A stretch of 64,000 nucleotides of DNA from Mycolicibacterium sp. CBMA 226 (GCF_009729075.1 NZ_VTGY01000017.1:1-64000); one strand, 5' to 3'; positions 29,540-38,672 are shown, counted from the first letter of the stretch. Notes: a model not told the origin generated them from the sequence alone. Numbers and translations: made by a program.

Positions 29540-30433
29540 CTAGGCCTGATCCGGCGCCCAGTAGGCGAGCATCTCGGCGAAGGTCTCGAACGCCGGCTTG
29601 GACACCCCGTACGCGGCTTCCAGGTGGATGCTGATCGGGAAACCGAGCTCGCCGACACCATCGATGACGCGCTTGTACAGATCGAGCATCAACGCGCGCT
29701 TGGCCGCCGGCTCCTCGCCCGCCAACCGCGTAACGAACTCCTGCTCGGCGGCGACCAACGGATTGCCCGGATCCTGGATGAGCCAGTTGATCAGGCCGAC
29801 CTTCGACTCCATCTTCGGGACGAAGCCGAACGACAGCAGAATCTCGGGACGATGCTCAGTGGTCGCCGCGAACTCCTTGAGGAAGCCCACGATCGTGTCC
29901 GAGTAGAGCAACTGGGTCATGCCGTAAGTGGCGCCCTTGTTGATCTTGAAGTTGAAGCGTCCCTGCTCGCCATCGCGGGTCGGAATCAGGATGACGCCCC
30001 GGTTGGGCACCTGATCGCGGTAGATCGTCAACGCGTCGGTCGGGGCCACACCGGAGCCCTCGCCGTCGCTCATGGTGCGCGGGACGCCGACGAAGGCAAT
30101 GCCGTCGAAGTCTGCCTCCTGCAGCACGCTCAGCCGCTTCCCGAGCGCGTCCTCGTCCAGGAACGACGTCACCTGGGTGCACAGTCCGCGGATGCCCGGC
30201 AGCTCGGGCTTCATCAACTGCCAGAAGTCGAGGACATCCATCTTCGGCTTCATCTCGATGGGCCGGTCGCCGTCTTCCTCGATCATCCCGGGGATCATGA
30301 CGTGCCGGATGCGACCCTCGATGCCGACCGCCGCGGCGTTGAGCAGCACCTTGTGCGCCTCGTCGACCGCAAACTGGGGACCCCGCTCGATGTTGGGCGG
30401 GACCAGCTCGAAGGCGATGGTGTTCAGGGTCAC
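29540..30433 (-). CDS. Mycobacterial FAD-independent type methylenetetrahydrofolate reductase
   Basis: The 297-residue protein has an MTHFR-like TIM barrel: TIAFELVPPN at strand 1, RHVMIPGMIEEDGDRP, GLCTQVTSFL, FDGIAFVGVPRTM, RFNFKINKGATYGMTQLLYSD and FGFVPKMESKVGLINWLI. It resembles Rv2172c and its M. smegmatis relatives, which from memory are monomeric NADH-dependent reductases lacking flavin. It would supply 5-methyl-THF for methionine synthesis. It stands alone, facing a hydrolase gene, and ends 12 bases from the convergent secreted protein gene. Confidence 0.75.
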   Translation of the reverse strand: MTLNTIAFELVPPNIERGPQFAVDEAHKVLLNAAAVGIEGRIRHVMIPGMIEEDGDRPIEMKPKMDVLDFWQLMKPELPGIRGLCTQVTSFLDEDALGKRLSVLQEADFDGIAFVGVPRTMSDGEGSGVAPTDALTIYRDQVPNRGVILIPTRDGEQGRFNFKINKGATYGMTQLLYSDTIVGFLKEFAATTEHRPEILLSFGFVPKMESKVGLINWLIQDPGNPLVAAEQEFVTRLAGEEPAAKRALMLDLYKRVIDGVGELGFPISIHLEAAYGVSKPAFETFAEMLAYWAPDQA

Positions 30434-30502
30434 GACTCTGCTCCGGATCTCGACTACATACGGGGCAAGCAGGCGTCACTGACCGCTACGACCCGCAGGC
30501 CG

Positions 30503-30518
30503 TGTTTCCCGTGAAACC
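30503..30518. promoter_or_regulatory. parS-like palindrome
   Basis: TGTTTCCCGTGAAACC matches the bacterial parS consensus TGTTTCACGTGAAACA at 14 of 16 positions, with the GTTTC/GAAAC arms perfect and one mismatch in the 14-base core. It lies in a 155-base intergenic region. Whether ParB binds is unknown, since one core mismatch can be tolerated or not. Confidence 0.25.
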
Positions 30519-30588
30519 TCCACCCTACCGATGGCCTCCAGCAAAGAATCGGCCACGTCCGGCTTGCGGCTCGTGATAAACCCATCCC

Positions 30589-31365
30589 GTGGCTGAACGC
30601 GTCAAGTTCCAGAGTTCCACCGGCCCCATGCTCGCCGGGATCATCGACCTGCCGGAAGGCACCCCGCGCGGCTGGGGCGTCTTCTCTCACGGCTTCACCC
30701 TCGGCAAGGACTCGCCCGCCGCGGCACGCATCTGCAAACAGCTGGCCGCCGACGGCATCGGGATGCTCCGCTTCGACGCCATCGGGCTGGGTGATTCCGA
30801 AGGGCACTGGGGTGACGGGTCCTTCACCCACAAGACCAACGACGTCATCGAGGCGTGCAGGTTCATGTCCGAGCGCGGCACACCGTCGGCGTTGTTGGTG
30901 GGCCACTCGTTCGGCGGGGCATCGGTCCTGGCGGCAGCACGACAGGCGCCCGGCGTGCGCGCGGTCGTCACCGTCGGCGCGCCCATCGATCCGTCACATG
31001 TCGAGAAGCAGTACGACGACATCCTCGACTGCGTGCTCGCGAACGGCAGCGCGCAGTGGATGGTCGGCGGGCGCGAACTGACCCTCAAGCGCGACTTCGT
31101 CGAAGACGTCCGCGCGGCCGAACTGCACGACAAGATTCACAGCCTGCGGCTGCCGCTGCTGATCCTGCACTCCCCCACCGACAACACCGTGGGCATCGAG
31201 AACGCCAGCCGCATCTTCCAGACCGCCCGGCACCCGCGCAGCTTCGTCTCGCTGGAGGGGTCCGAACATCTGCTCACCGGGCCGGGGCAGGCCAAGCGGG
31301 CGGGACGGATCATCGGCGCCTGGGCCGACGCCTACCTGGGTCCGGACAAGGCACGTCCGCGCTAG
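30589..31365 (+). CDS. Alpha/beta hydrolase (dienelactone hydrolase-like)
   Basis: The 258-residue protein has GVFSHGFTLGKDSPAA (oxyanion region), MLRFDAIGLGDSEGH, the nucleophile elbow LLVGHSFGGAS (Ser about 106), an acid in LHSPTDNTVG and His in EGSEHLLTG. The type is the one often joined to OsmC domains, but here it stands alone. The start is GTG at 30589. The substrate is unknown. It converges on the decarboxylase gene with a 14-base gap. Confidence 0.85.
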   Translation: MAERVKFQSSTGPMLAGIIDLPEGTPRGWGVFSHGFTLGKDSPAAARICKQLAADGIGMLRFDAIGLGDSEGHWGDGSFTHKTNDVIEACRFMSERGTPSALLVGHSFGGASVLAAARQAPGVRAVVTVGAPIDPSHVEKQYDDILDCVLANGSAQWMVGGRELTLKRDFVEDVRAAELHDKIHSLRLPLLILHSPTDNTVGIENASRIFQTARHPRSFVSLEGSEHLLTGPGQAKRAGRIIGAWADAYLGPDKARPR

Positions 31366-31379
31366 CGGGACAGGCGCGT

Positions 31380-33050
31380 TCAGTTGCCGGCCGCCTTGTT
31401 GGCCTTCGCAATGGCCGCGGCGAGTTCCTCCAGCAGCGGTGGCACATCCAATTCGGTCAGCACGGCTTCGATGAAGACCACGTCGTCGGGATGGGCAGCC
31501 GCATCGGCCAGCGCGGCGTCGAGCTCGCCGCAGGTTGTGGCCCGGTGGGACAACGGGTTTCGGATGCCGAGCGCGGCCGGGATATCGCGCCACTGCCACC
31601 GCACGATGTCGTTGTACGGCGCGGTGGGTCCGTGGATCGCGCGTTCGACGGTATAGCCGTCGTTGTTCACCAGGATCACCACGGCAGGCACCCCCTCGCG
31701 GCCGAACTGCCCGAGCTCCTGAATGGTGAGCTGTGCGGCGCCATCACCGATCAGCAGCACCGGACGACGGTGCCGTTCCGCCAGGCCCGCACCGAGGGCC
31801 GCGGGCAGTGTGTAGCCGATGGACGCCCACAACGGCTGTCCGATGAATGCCACGCCGCTCGGCAGCCGGTGTCGAGCCATGCCGTAGTACGACGTGCCCT
31901 GCTCGGCCAGGACGACATTGCCTGGGGTGAGGGCACCACAGACCTTGTCCCACAGGGCTTTCTGGGTGAGTGGTTGATCCGGGGCGAGCACCGGGTCAGC
32001 CGCATCCGGCGCGGGCTGCGGCACCGCCGGGGACCGGGTGGGCCGCGCCTTCAGGATGCTGGTGATCGCGTCGAGCGCCGCCGACATATCCAGTGGCGCA
32101 AACACTTCGCCGGCGACGGTGCTCTGGTTGGGCCCGATGTCGATGGTCCGGGCCGGATCGATCTGCTGTGTGAACGAGGCGCTGACCATGTCGGTGAACT
32201 GCACCCCGGCGGTGACCAGGACCGGTGCCTCTTCGATCGCGCGGCGGACCGACTCCTGGCTGGAGGTGCCGGCGTAGATGCCGAGGAATTCCGGAGCGGA
32301 CTCGTCGACCAGGCTCTTGCCCCACATCAGCGTGGCATGCGGCACGACATCGGCCGCCAGTAGCGCCTCCAGCTGGGGAACCGCTTCGAGTCGGTGCACC
32401 AACAGGTCGGCGAGGACCGTCAACTGGTGCTCCCCGATGAGATGAGCGGCCGCCGCGGTGAACAGCGAAAGGGCCCGCGGGCTCGTGCCGCTCGTGTAGC
32501 GCGGCAACGGTCCGGTCGGCGGTTCGACGGGGAACCGGGCGACGTCCGTCGCCAGCATCAGGTAGCCGGGCAGCTTGCGCTCATGCACCTCGGACAGCAC
32601 CCGGTCGATCTCCCGGGTGGCGGTCGCCGGCACGAGTTTGGCTTGTGCGCAGGTGATTTCACGGGCGATCCGCAGAAAGTGGTCGAAGTCGCCGTCACCG
32701 AGCGAGTGGTGGATCACCCGGCGGGAGCCTTGGACGTCGATCGATGGCGTGCCGACGATGTGCACAACCGGCACATGCTCGGCATAGCTCCCCGCGATCG
32801 CGTTGGCCGCGGACAGCTCACCGACGCCGAATGTGGTGATCAACGCTGCCATGCCCCGCAGCCGGCCGTAGCCGTCGGCGGCGTATCCGGCATTGAGTTC
32901 GTTGGCGCTGCCGACCCATCGGATATCCCGGTGTGCAACCACATGGTCGAGCAATTCCAGGTTGAAATCGCCTGGTACACCGAAAATCTCGGTGACCCCG
33001 AGTTCTGCAAGCCGGTCCAGCAGGTAGTCACCGACGGTGTATTCGGACAT
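31380..33050 (-). CDS. kdc: Thiamine diphosphate-dependent 2-keto acid decarboxylase
   Basis: This 556-residue protein belongs to the pyruvate/indolepyruvate decarboxylase family and matches the Kdc (Rv0853c) type, which decarboxylates branched-chain and aromatic 2-oxoacids to aldehydes. The N-domain has the activating Glu region [17 protein letters not shown], and the C-domain the ThDP/Mg motif [16 protein letters not shown] ending in [13 protein letters not shown]. The ribosome-binding site GGAGG precedes ATG 33050. The divergent TetR, with its palindrome between, suggests induction by a substrate or aldehyde. Confidence 0.92.
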   Translation of the reverse strand: MSEYTVGDYLLDRLAELGVTEIFGVPGDFNLELLDHVVAHRDIRWVGSANELNAGYAADGYGRLRGMAALITTFGVGELSAANAIAGSYAEHVPVVHIVGTPSIDVQGSRRVIHHSLGDGDFDHFLRIAREITCAQAKLVPATATREIDRVLSEVHERKLPGYLMLATDVARFPVEPPTGPLPRYTSGTSPRALSLFTAAAAHLIGEHQLTVLADLLVHRLEAVPQLEALLAADVVPHATLMWGKSLVDESAPEFLGIYAGTSSQESVRRAIEEAPVLVTAGVQFTDMVSASFTQQIDPARTIDIGPNQSTVAGEVFAPLDMSAALDAITSILKARPTRSPAVPQPAPDAADPVLAPDQPLTQKALWDKVCGALTPGNVVLAEQGTSYYGMARHRLPSGVAFIGQPLWASIGYTLPAALGAGLAERHRRPVLLIGDGAAQLTIQELGQFGREGVPAVVILVNNDGYTVERAIHGPTAPYNDIVRWQWRDIPAALGIRNPLSHRATTCGELDAALADAAAHPDDVVFIEAVLTELDVPPLLEELAAAIAKANKAAGN

Positions 33051-33162
33051 GCCGACCTCCTGACGTCGCTGGTACGGCGATGGTATCGGCCAGGACCGCC
33101 GACGTCGGCCCGACGAGCCATCGAGAGATCCCTGACACAGGGAATGGCCTGTTCTACAGTTA

Positions 33163-33180
33163 CGGAACTAGTTGGTTCCG
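33163..33180. promoter_or_regulatory. TetR operator upstream of tetR/kdc
   Basis: CGGAAC-TAGTTG-GTTCCG is an inverted repeat with perfect six-base arms, 17 bases before the TetR start. TACAGT at 33155-33160 could be the -10 box, placing the operator over the transcription start. The half-site GGAACTA...GTTCC recurs at 33847-33874. Confidence 0.75.
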
Positions 33181-33197
33181 CTGAGCAAGGAGTAACC

Positions 33198-33809
33198 ATG
33201 CCGGCCAGTCGATCGCCCAAGCGTGCCGCCGGGCGCTGGGATCCAACGCTGGAGGGCACGATCCTCGACTCGACGCTGGCAGCCGTCACCGAACTGGGCT
33301 ACGACCGGATGACGATGGACGACGTCGCCGCCCGCGCCGGGGTGGGCAAAGCGGCGATCTACCGACGCTGGTCGTCGAAAGGCGAGGTGGTTGCGCAGGC
33401 CATCGCGCACTGGCGCCGCTCACTCGGCCCGGCGCCGGCTCCCAACACGGGCACGTTGCGCGGCGACCTGGACGCCCTGGTGGCCGCGGTCCCCGATTAC
33501 GACGTAGAGGAAATCAACATGTTTCGCGTGGTGATCGGCGTGGCGACGGCGGCGATGCACGACGCCGGCCTATCGGCGGCTCTCGACGATCTGGTGCTCA
33601 GCGTGCCGCGCCAGATACTGCGCTCAATCCTGGATCGCGCAGTGGCCCGCGGCGAGATCTCGCCCGCCAACGACCTGACGTTGCTGCCCGACGCGGTCCT
33701 GGGCCTCAACATCCTGCGAATGATCTCCGGGCGTCCCATTGACCGCATCTACGTCCGCCGAGTGTTGGACGACGTGGTGCTGCCATTGGCCGCCGCTTCG
33801 CCGGCCTGA
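33198..33809 (+). CDS. TetR-family transcriptional regulator
   Basis: The 203-residue protein has a helix-turn-helix TILDSTLAAVTELGYDRMTM, DDVAARAGVGKAAIYRRWSSK (about 25-65) and a C-terminal TetR_C_11-like domain. ATG at 33198 has AAGGAG upstream. It sits between kdc (divergent) and an FAD monooxygenase (same direction), with related palindromes before itself and before the monooxygenase, so it probably controls all three genes. Confidence 0.92.
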   Translation: MPASRSPKRAAGRWDPTLEGTILDSTLAAVTELGYDRMTMDDVAARAGVGKAAIYRRWSSKGEVVAQAIAHWRRSLGPAPAPNTGTLRGDLDALVAAVPDYDVEEINMFRVVIGVATAAMHDAGLSAALDDLVLSVPRQILRSILDRAVARGEISPANDLTLLPDAVLGLNILRMISGRPIDRIYVRRVLDDVVLPLAAASPA

Positions 33810-33846
33810 CGATGGGGCTTGCACACCTCCGACAACCGTGGGACTG

Positions 33847-33874
33847 TTGAATGGAACTAACTAGTTCCATTCAA
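33847..33874. promoter_or_regulatory. TetR operator upstream of FAD monooxygenase, 28-bp perfect palindrome
   Basis: TTGAATGGAACTA (33847-33859) and TAGTTCCATTCAA (33862-33874) are exact inverted 13-mers around AC. The central GGAACTA-AC-TAGTTCC shares its half-sites with the palindrome at 33163-33180. It ends 14 bases before the monooxygenase start. Confidence 0.85.
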
Positions 33875-33888
33875 ACCTGGGAGGTCGG

Positions 33889-35451
33889 ATGACAACCCGA
33901 CACACACCGGTCCTGATCGTCGGCGCGGGGGCGGCTGGACTGGCCACCGCCGCACTGCTGGCCAAACACGGCGTTGGATCCCTCGTCGTCGAGAAACGCC
34001 GGGAAGTCTTCCGCTATCCGAAAGCGCGCAACCTGAGTTTCCGCACATTGGAAGTGCTGCGTGGACTCGGCCTGGCTCGGGAGGTGCATGCCGCCGGCGC
34101 CGCCACTCCCGACATGGTGGTCAAACGGGCGCTGAACAGCGCCGAGGAGCTGCCTGCCATCGATCTCGCCGCCATCTTCGCCGGGCTGGAGGGACTCAGC
34201 CCCGAGCCGGTCATCCAGTACTGCCCACAGAGCCGACTGGAACCGATCCTGGTGCGCCACATCAGGAATCACCGCGGCGAGGTCCGGTATGGCACACAGT
34301 TGGCTGCGGTCGACCAGGACGCGTCCGGCGTCAGCTCGGTGTTGCGCGACGTCGACTCCGGGGAGACGACTTCGATCCGAAGTGACTATCTGGTCGCCGC
34401 CGACGGTGTGCACAGCCACCTTCGCGACATCCTCGGCATCAGCACATCGGGCGGCGGCGCCCTGCCCATCTACGTGGTGTTCATCTACTTCCGCGGCCCC
34501 TGGCAACGGTTCGTCCAACACCTCGGTGACGGCGCCAGCGTCCAGGTGAAAAACCCTGAAGTGGACGGGATCTTCGTGCCCGCTGACGGCGATCTGTGCG
34601 TCTTCATCACCACCTATTTCCCCCATCACGGACAGTCGGCTGCCGAGTTCACCGAGCAACGTTGCCGGAACCTCATTCTGGCAGCGGTCGGCGAGCCGAT
34701 CGAGATCGAGATCATCGACATCGCGCCCTGGCAGCCACATCAACGCGTTGCTGACTCCTTCGCGCGCGGGCGCACTTTCTTTGTCGGCGATTCCGCCCAC
34801 GCGATGCCACCCTTCCGGGCCGGCGGAGCCAATGTCGCGATCCAGAGCGCCGACAACCTAGCCTGGAAACTGGCCGCGGTGCTGCGCGGCCAGGCCGGCC
34901 CCGGATTGCTCGCCACCTATCACGACGAGCGGCATCCCGTCGGCGCCTTCAGCAGTCGACAGTCCTTGACCGGCCCTATAGTCGAGCTTCTCGACATCGG
35001 CTCCAATCCCGGCCTCGAAACCGATGCAGAGCAACCGATGTTCGCCCTGCTGGCGGGCTACCAGTACCGGTCCGCGGCGGTCATCTCGGACACCACCCCG
35101 GCCGGCGCATCCCCGGCCCTCGTCACCGAGTTGCGCGGGCAGGCGGGCACGCGAATTCCGCACGTGTGGCTACAGGACGGGCGCGTGTCCACGCTGGACC
35201 TCGTCGGCACCGGATTCACGCTGCTGACGGCGGAGAACCGTGGCACGTGGGCTTCGGCTGCTTCAGAAAGCATTGCTGTGCAGACCATCTCGGCCGAAGA
35301 CACGGCTGCCTGGCTCTCTGCCACCGGCCTGAGCCCATCGGGTGCGCTACTCGTCAGACCAGATTCATTCGTTGCGTGGCGGGCAGACTCCCTCCCGCCA
35401 GATCCCGCGGGCGAGCTGACCCGAGCATTACAGACCCTACTGGCCTGCTGA
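33889..35451 (+). CDS. FAD-dependent aromatic hydroxylase/monooxygenase
   Basis: The 520-residue class A flavoprotein monooxygenase has the FAD Rossmann motif LIVGAGAAGLATAA (about 9-22), the DG motif YLVAADGVHSHLRD and the GD motif FFVGDSAHAMPPFRAGGANV, with a thioredoxin-like C-terminal domain (about 390-520). It uses NAD(P)H and O2 to hydroxylate phenol- or polyketide-type substrates. TetR from the adjacent gene probably represses it through the 28-bp palindrome. GGGAGG precedes the ATG. Its link with kdc hints at a route handling aromatic keto acids or aldehydes, which is inference. Confidence 0.88.
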   Translation: MTTRHTPVLIVGAGAAGLATAALLAKHGVGSLVVEKRREVFRYPKARNLSFRTLEVLRGLGLAREVHAAGAATPDMVVKRALNSAEELPAIDLAAIFAGLEGLSPEPVIQYCPQSRLEPILVRHIRNHRGEVRYGTQLAAVDQDASGVSSVLRDVDSGETTSIRSDYLVAADGVHSHLRDILGISTSGGGALPIYVVFIYFRGPWQRFVQHLGDGASVQVKNPEVDGIFVPADGDLCVFITTYFPHHGQSAAEFTEQRCRNLILAAVGEPIEIEIIDIAPWQPHQRVADSFARGRTFFVGDSAHAMPPFRAGGANVAIQSADNLAWKLAAVLRGQAGPGLLATYHDERHPVGAFSSRQSLTGPIVELLDIGSNPGLETDAEQPMFALLAGYQYRSAAVISDTTPAGASPALVTELRGQAGTRIPHVWLQDGRVSTLDLVGTGFTLLTAENRGTWASAASESIAVQTISAEDTAAWLSATGLSPSGALLVRPDSFVAWRADSLPPDPAGELTRALQTLLAC

Positions 35452-35459
35452 ACTCCACG

Positions 35460-35494
35460 GCGGCAATCACGTTGAACTTCAACATGATTGCCGC
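35460..35494. terminator. Hairpin between monooxygenase and lipoprotein genes
   Basis: GCGGCAATCA-C-GTTGAA and TTCAAC-A-TGATTGCCGC pair over 16 positions with one mismatch, around a single central base (a five-base loop if folded). It starts nine bases after the monooxygenase stop. It may be a terminator or a palindromic operator for the next gene. Confidence 0.5.
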
Positions 35495-35517
35495 GACCAA
35501 GCGGTACCATGGCCGTC

Positions 35518-36039
35518 ATGACCGTTCGTCCACACCGGCTCGTGTGGCAGGTCGCGGCAATATCACTACTTGCGGCCTGTGGCTCGAACACGTCAGCGAC
35601 GCCGCCGTCGAGCACCTCCAGTGCCGCGCCGACGGAGACAACCGCGGCCCCGCCACCCGCACCGGTCCCCATCGTGCCGGTGAAACCGAATGCGCGGCAG
35701 GTCAAGTGGGTCGACCTGCAGGTCGGTGACTGCCTCCACACACCCCCGCCCACCGACCCGAGCGTGGTCGAGGTGACGGTGGTGGACTGTTCCGCGCCAC
35801 ATGTCGCCGAGGTCTTCCTGCGCGCCAACGTCCCGGTCAATGACGCCATTGCCGGTGTCGCCGATCAGCAGTGTGCGACGGGCCTGGCGCAGTACGCCGG
35901 GCGGGACAGCCGATACACCTCGACCTACCTCATCGACTCGAACATGGACCGCACCGGACACACGCCGCTGCCCAGTACGGTCATCTGCCTGTTGCAGTCG
36001 GCCACCGGCCAGTCCCTGAACGGCTCCGCTAAGGCTTAG
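35518..36039 (+). CDS. Lipoprotein, septum-formation-like domain
   Basis: The 173-residue protein has a lipobox LLAACGS (Cys about 20), a Ser/Thr/Pro linker, and a domain with WVDLQVGDCLHTPPP, VTVVDCSAPHVAEVFLRANV and ATGLAQYAGRDSRYTST, characteristic of the actinobacterial septum-formation/DUF4352-like lipoproteins. It would be lipid-anchored outside the membrane. ATG at 35509 or 35518 are both possible; the latter gives a normal short signal. Its stop overlaps the convergent lipoprotein gene by 11 bases. Confidence 0.78.
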   Translation: MTVRPHRLVWQVAAISLLAACGSNTSATPPSSTSSAAPTETTAAPPPAPVPIVPVKPNARQVKWVDLQVGDCLHTPPPTDPSVVEVTVVDCSAPHVAEVFLRANVPVNDAIAGVADQQCATGLAQYAGRDSRYTSTYLIDSNMDRTGHTPLPSTVICLLQSATGQSLNGSAKA

Positions 36040-37240
36040 CCGTCAACAGGATATATTGGGCGGCCACCTGTTCGTGGGCGTCCTTCAGTTCGGCACCGCG
36101 TGCCTCGATGACGTAGTTGCCCGCCGGCGCGACGCAGTAGAACTGCTTCGGATTGGCCAGCAGGATGCAGCGGCTCAGCGTCAGCGCCGGCACGGGATCG
36201 GCGGTTTCGGTGCCGTCGACCGACACCTCCTTGCCGAAGGTGTTCGCGACGTTCACCGCCGACGACGGGTCTTTGGCCCGGTACACGCTGGTCTTCCCGC
36301 GCGCGAACCCCATGACGCCGTTGTCCTGGAACACCCTGCTCGAGGTCACCGGGTTGCTCTGGAAGTGCAGAGCGCCGGTACCGGAGTAGACGGCGTTCTG
36401 GGAGTTGCGTGGCGAATCGGTCAGCAGCGTCAAGGCCAGGAGCCCAGTCGGATCGACCGGAACCGACGTCACATCGGCCGTCGGCTTGAACGGCTCGATG
36501 GCACTGACCTGCGCACCGATGGCCTTGCCCACCAACGCGATGGCCGGATCAGGGCCACCCGTCGATTGCGCCAATTGCATCAGAACATACGGGCCGTGGG
36601 CGGTGAACGACCGGACCGTGGTCAGCTTCGTGCCGCGTGAATCGACGTCGTACGTCGACGCCAGCGCATCCGGATGCTCAGGTACGGCAACGGTTTTCGG
36701 CTCCGCGCCGCGGATCCTGAGCTGGAGGGCGGCCACATTCATCTCGCCGGCCGCGGCGCTGGCGTCGGCCGGTCCGGCGAACCGCAGCACGCCGTTGAAC
36801 AGTACGGACTTGCTCGTCGATTCCCGTGCCGAGGCGAATCCGTCGATGAAGTTGTGCCGCCCGGCCGCTGAGGCGATGCTCTCGGGCCCGAACTGGGCCA
36901 ACACGCCCGGCTCATCGATCACGAAATACGTTGACAGATAAGGCTCGGTGAGCGTGCTGTCGACCTGCCACGGCCCCACCACGTAGCCGGCGAGCTGTTG
37001 CGCTTCGACCCGCGCTCCGGCGTGCGGATCTCCCGCCGTGCCGTAAGGCTCATGTGGCTTGGTCGGGTAAGTCCCCGGCTTCAACTGCGCCGGGGCGACG
37101 ATCGCCGGCGGCGGTGGGGTCGTCGAGGTCGCTGGCTTTGCGGCCGACGTGGTCGCTCCCTGCTGTTCGGTACCGCCGCCGCAGCCCGCGGCCAGCACCA
37201 CCACCGCGACCGCCGCTCCACAGCTGACCAAACCCCGCAT
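36029..37240 (-). CDS. Mycobacterial DUF7373-type lipoprotein
   Basis: The 403-residue protein has a signal and lipobox (VVVLAAGCGG, Cys about 20), then a Ser/Thr/Pro linker to about residue 55 and a long globular region. Conserved-looking elements are HAGARVEAQQLAGYVVGPW, ALVGKAIGAQVSAIEPF, TSVYRAKDPSSAVNVANTFG and CILLANPKQFYCVAPAG near the end. Such proteins are widespread, uncharacterised mycobacterial lipoproteins. It converges on the preceding lipoprotein gene, with their final codons overlapping. Confidence 0.78.
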   Translation of the reverse strand: MRGLVSCGAAVAVVVLAAGCGGGTEQQGATTSAAKPATSTTPPPPAIVAPAQLKPGTYPTKPHEPYGTAGDPHAGARVEAQQLAGYVVGPWQVDSTLTEPYLSTYFVIDEPGVLAQFGPESIASAAGRHNFIDGFASARESTSKSVLFNGVLRFAGPADASAAAGEMNVAALQLRIRGAEPKTVAVPEHPDALASTYDVDSRGTKLTTVRSFTAHGPYVLMQLAQSTGGPDPAIALVGKAIGAQVSAIEPFKPTADVTSVPVDPTGLLALTLLTDSPRNSQNAVYSGTGALHFQSNPVTSSRVFQDNGVMGFARGKTSVYRAKDPSSAVNVANTFGKEVSVDGTETADPVPALTLSRCILLANPKQFYCVAPAGNYVIEARGAELKDAHEQVAAQYILLTAKP

Positions 37241-37274
37241 GCGTCCCTCCCCTGCCGACTGCAGACCAACCTAC

Positions 37275-37856
37275 TCAGTGTCGCGTCTTGGTGGCACTGA
37301 ACTGCATCACATGCCCAAATACCTTGGTACTCGTATCGATACGGAGCCCGTGGCGCCGGCCCTCGGAGACCAGCTCGTCGGGGTTCAACAGGCGAAATGG
37401 CGACCGGTCCACGCGGTGGACCACTGTCGCCGCCGGCGTCCGCGTCAGGTCGTAGCCGACGAACAGGCCACCGGGCCCCAGCACCCGGGAGATCTCGGCG
37501 ACCGCGGCTTCCCACTCGATGACGTGGTGCATCATCAGGCAACTGACCACCGAATCGAATGCGCCGTCGTCGAACGGCAACCGGGTGGCATCGGCACTCT
37601 GCACGGTGACGTGCGGGTTGTCCTTCAGCCTCTGCGTCGCGGCGCCGACCATCACTGGGTCCAGGTCGGTTGCGGTGATCGACAGCCCGGGACGAGCACT
37701 CGCCAGGCCTTCCGCGATTGCTCCACTGCCCGAACCGATTTCGAGAAGCCGCTCGCCCAGCCGATCGGCGGGCAGCATGTCGAGGACGGCACGCGTGGTG
37801 GTTCTCCACATGGCCCCGCAGCAGAATGCCCGCTCGACTTTGGACATCACCGGCAT
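37275..37856 (-). CDS. Class I SAM-dependent methyltransferase
   Basis: The 193-residue protein has motif I LLEIGSGSGAIAEGL, the acidic loop ITATDLDPVMVGAATQRL, DATRLPFDDGAFDSVVS and VLGPGGLFVGYDL, a Methyltransf_11 pattern. The N-terminus MPVMSKVERAFCCGAMWRT carries two cysteines and resembles mycobacterial ubiE-like proteins. The substrate is unknown. It lies downstream of an AraC gene by 49 bases and may be its target. Confidence 0.85.
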   Translation of the reverse strand: MPVMSKVERAFCCGAMWRTTTRAVLDMLPADRLGERLLEIGSGSGAIAEGLASARPGLSITATDLDPVMVGAATQRLKDNPHVTVQSADATRLPFDDGAFDSVVSCLMMHHVIEWEAAVAEISRVLGPGGLFVGYDLTRTPAATVVHRVDRSPFRLLNPDELVSEGRRHGLRIDTSTKVFGHVMQFSATKTRH

Positions 37857-37905
37857 GGCGGACTCCTCCTCGTAGGTTCCCCCGAGTATGGAGCCGCCGT
37901 CCGCA

Positions 37906-38664
37906 TCACGACTTGGATGGATCCGTCGAATTCCGCAGGGCCCGCGCGATCGCGGACGGTGCCGCGCCAGTCATCTCACGGCACACCCGACTGGCGTGGG
38001 AGCCGTCGGCGAATCCGGCCAGATGCGCGGCGTCGGTCACCTGCTCACCGCCGGCGAGATGCTTCAGCCCGGAGAGCAGTTTGGCCCAACGGGTGGCCGC
38101 CGAGAAGGAGATGCCGGTCTGCTGGCGGCACAACCGGCCGAGGTAGTCGGGAGACACCGCCACCTGGTGTGCGATCGAAGCCAGGTCCACGGAATCGGTT
38201 GTGCCGCTGTAGATCAGGTCCATCGCCCGCTTCAGCTGGGGATGCAGACCGGGTTGTTGTCCCGGGTCACCACAGAGGCGGTTGACCAGCGTTGCGGCAG
38301 CCAGCTCGGGGTCGGCGTCGAGCGCGTCCGCCACCGCCCGGGCGAGCACCTGGTGGTCGGCCGGAATCCAGATGCCGTCGCCGGATTCGCTCAAGCTCAG
38401 CGCGTGCAGCGGCGCCCCGGGCCAGGTGTGCGGCGCCAGATAAAGAGCCAACGTCAGATCGGTGAGCTCGGACCGTACCGCATGGCCGGCGCCGCTGGCG
38501 ATGACGACGACGTGTCCACTGCGGGCTGCAGCGCCGTCCGTTCGGACGGTCAACGCGCCGGTCAAACCGACACCGACCTGCACCGCGGGATGGTGGTGAA
38601 TGTCCAGGTCACCGAATGTTCCGGCGACCATCATCTGCGCCGGACCCAGCTCCCAGACGGGCAT
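37906..38664 (-). CDS. AraC-family transcriptional regulator
   Basis: The 252-residue protein has an N-terminal cupin-like effector domain (DIHHHPAVQVGVGLTGALTV) and two C-terminal helix-turn-helix units (about 150-245, IAHQVAVSPDYLGRLCRQQTG and DAAHLAGFADGSHASRVCREMTG). ATG at 38664 is chosen because the longer reading frame overlaps the PadR gene. It is eight bases behind the PadR gene, so it is probably translated from the same message. The cupin ligand is unknown; the adjacent methyltransferase may be controlled by it. Confidence 0.88.
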   Translation of the reverse strand: MPVWELGPAQMMVAGTFGDLDIHHHPAVQVGVGLTGALTVRTDGAAARSGHVVVIASGAGHAVRSELTDLTLALYLAPHTWPGAPLHALSLSESGDGIWIPADHQVLARAVADALDADPELAAATLVNRLCGDPGQQPGLHPQLKRAMDLIYSGTTDSVDLASIAHQVAVSPDYLGRLCRQQTGISFSAATRWAKLLSGLKHLAGGEQVTDAAHLAGFADGSHASRVCREMTGAAPSAIARALRNSTDPSKS

Positions 38665-38672
38665 ACCCGATG

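Noticed and set aside
30434-30588. Possible riboswitch before the MTHFR gene
   Set aside because: No conserved SAM or cobalamin riboswitch core was recognised; the only structured element is the parS-like palindrome.
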